Assembly (NCBI GenBank): GCA_900551295.1
Contig: URVJ01000037.1
Coordinates: 1 to 6,295 of the forward strand
Direction of reading: 5' to 3'
Length of the DNA: 6,295 nt
From: an uncultured Eubacteriales bacterium
GTDB taxonomy: Bacteria; Bacillota; Clostridia; Oscillospirales; CAG-382
The notes below the pieces were generated by a model. The model was given only the letters and a program-made list of their open reading frames with translations. It searched no databases and was not told the origin of the DNA. Positions 5,530 to 6,295 of the stretch are shown here, piece after piece. The position numbers and the translations under genes are program-made. Numbering within the stretch: the first letter of the stretch is position 1; each line of letters opens with the position of its first letter.

Positions 5530-6138
5530 ATGGAAGAGAATAAGGACGTAAGAGTAAAACCCGGTATCGCACAGGAACTCTACGATTGGGTGGAAACGTT
5601 TTGTGTGGCACTCACGGCAGTTGTGCTTGTGTTTACGTTTGTTTGCAGATTCGTAACCGTTGACGGAAACTCTATGATAGAAACTCTGCACGATAAAGAC
5701 AGACTGATTATCTCTGACCTGTTCTATACACCAAAAACAGGGGATATAGTTGTCGTTCAGGATACAAAGGAACCTGCGTTCAAAGGGCCGATTATAAAAA
5801 GAGTTATCGCGTCTGCCGGCGAAACCGTGGATATTGATTTCGATAACTGGAAAGTTACCGTCACCGATGTAAACGGTAATTCCCGCGTGCTTGATGAGTC
5901 TTATGTTAATTTCGTGGACGGCGAGCCTATGGCTAATCCTAAAGATATGGCTGTATATTATCCGCATGCCGTTACCGAATATCCTCATACCGTCGCTGAA
6001 AACTGCGTTTTCGTTATGGGTGATAACCGCAATAACTCTCTCGATAGCAGATACGTCGGCGATGTTGACCGCAGAATGGTTCTCGGTAAGGCTTATCTCA
6101 GAATTTTCCCCTTTACCAAAGCAGGTCTCTTAAAATAA
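5530..6138 (+). CDS. lepB: Type I signal peptidase
   Basis: This membrane serine protease removes N-terminal signal peptides from exported proteins on the outer face of the cytoplasmic membrane, using a Ser-Lys dyad. The product has 202 residues, typical of the short Gram-positive form. A single transmembrane segment covers about residues 21-44. Box B has GNSMIETL with nucleophile Ser48, box D has KRVIASAGE with general base Lys90, and box E has GDNRNNSLDSR at 164-174. The ATG at 5530 is preceded by GGAGGG (5518-5523). An in-frame TTG at 5503 lies in the terminator and is not credible, and the ATG at 5525 is out of frame. The gene follows rplS as in many Firmicutes, with an intrinsic terminator between them. 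No convincing promoter is visible in the 118-nt gap. Confidence 0.96.
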   Translation: MEENKDVRVKPGIAQELYDWVETFCVALTAVVLVFTFVCRFVTVDGNSMIETLHDKDRLIISDLFYTPKTGDIVVVQDTKEPAFKGPIIKRVIASAGETVDIDFDNWKVTVTDVNGNSRVLDESYVNFVDGEPMANPKDMAVYYPHAVTEYPHTVAENCVFVMGDNRNNSLDSRYVGDVDRRMVLGKAYLRIFPFTKAGLLK

Positions 6139-6156
6139 GAGCACGAAGGAGAACGC

Positions 6157-6177
6157 GCTTTCTTGAAAGAAAGTTTT
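6157..6177 (+). terminator. Weak candidate terminator after lepB
   Basis: CTTTCT (6158-6163) pairs with AGAAAG (6168-6173) around TGAA, followed by TTTT (6174-6177), with an extra possible G-U pair from 6157 to 6174. The short T-run and A/T-rich stem make it weak. It competes with the longer hairpin at 6169-6208, which uses the same right arm. Confidence 0.4.
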
Positions 6178-6208
6178 ACACTCTAAAGAGTGTAAACAAA
6201 GAACTTTC
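6169..6208. repeat. Long imperfect palindrome downstream of lepB
   Basis: A perfect 9-bp inner stem, TTTACACTC (6175-6183) with GAGTGTAAA (6188-6196), encloses a TAAA loop. An outer stem GAAAGT (6169-6174) with ACTTTC (6203-6208) adds six pairs, with a one-sided bulge at 6197-6202. No T-run follows on the + strand. It could be an mRNA 3' stabiliser, a two-way terminator or a copy of an intergenic palindromic repeat. No coding sequence is visible around it. Confidence 0.6.
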
Positions 6209-6263
6209 GTAGCCCTTAAATAAAAATAAAGCTGTTGGCAACTCTGTGCCGCCGGCTTGTGCC

Positions 6264-6292
6264 GTTCGCAGTCAAACAGCAGGACTGCGAAC
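6264..6292. repeat. Perfect 10-bp inverted repeat at right edge
   Basis: GTTCGCAGTC (6264-6273) and GACTGCGAAC (6283-6292) are exact complements separated by 9 nt (AAACAGCAG). No T-run follows within the 3 nt left in the window. AACAGC (6275-6280) in the loop is also complementary to GCTGTT (6231-6236), so an alternative fold exists. This arrangement resembles dispersed palindromic elements, though a binding site for a dimeric protein is also possible. The element may continue past the edge. Confidence 0.65.
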
Positions 6293-6295
6293 TCA

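Noticed and set aside
5446..5988. Minus-strand frame of 180 codons over lepB
   Set aside because: It is antisense to a well-supported gene, has no recognisable domain and no ribosome binding site, so it is a shadow of codon bias.

Overview
The window reads as a chromosomal housekeeping segment of a Clostridia-type Firmicute, probably a gut Oscillospirales or Ruminococcaceae relative. That placement is an inference from the protein family types, strong AGGAGG ribosome binding sites, a consensus sigma-A promoter and the rplS-lepB gene pair. No genome search could be run. All supported genes lie on the + strand: a chimeric frame (histidine kinase head plus type IIA topoisomerase B tail), mnmE, prfB, rplS and lepB. 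There are no tRNA, rRNA, CRISPR or transposase genes.

Layout. From the left edge to about 510-540 is the middle of a two-component sensor kinase: end of HAMP, DHp box with the phospho-acceptor His, and N-box. Without a stop or frame change it becomes a GyrB/ParE-like topoisomerase subunit that runs to 2339 and has lost its own N-terminal third of the ATPase domain. Codon use changes abruptly at the seam: 0 of 16 Ile codons are ATA before it and about 27 of 43 after it. The shared short motif KYNNDGG sits exactly there. I read this as a junction between two unrelated genomes, most likely an assembly chimera, and not as a new fusion protein. The rest of the window (about 530 to 6295) looks like one coherent genome.

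The topoisomerase fragment, mnmE (24-nt gap) and prfB (31-nt gap) form a probable operon with good ribosome binding sites and no visible internal promoter. prfB lacks the common programmed +1 frameshift. A near-consensus extended -10 promoter (4928-4956) then starts a new unit. It has a roughly 98-nt leader with two hairpins and a UCCUCU element complementary to the rplS Shine-Dalgarno, so an L19-type autoregulatory leader is plausible. A strong intrinsic terminator lies between rplS and lepB, immediately before the lepB ribosome binding site, so lepB probably depends on read-through or on a promoter I cannot see.

The last 157 bases, after lepB, hold no gene. They contain a cluster of inverted repeats: two mutually exclusive hairpins and, at the right edge, a perfect 10-bp palindrome. 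This may be a terminator plus an intergenic palindromic repeat.

The genes serve core functions: DNA topology, tRNA wobble modification, translation termination, the ribosome itself and protein export. I found no convincing new biological system. The points worth a second look are the chimeric junction, the rplS leader, the frameshift-free prfB, the divergent topoisomerase signature residues and the 3' palindrome cluster.
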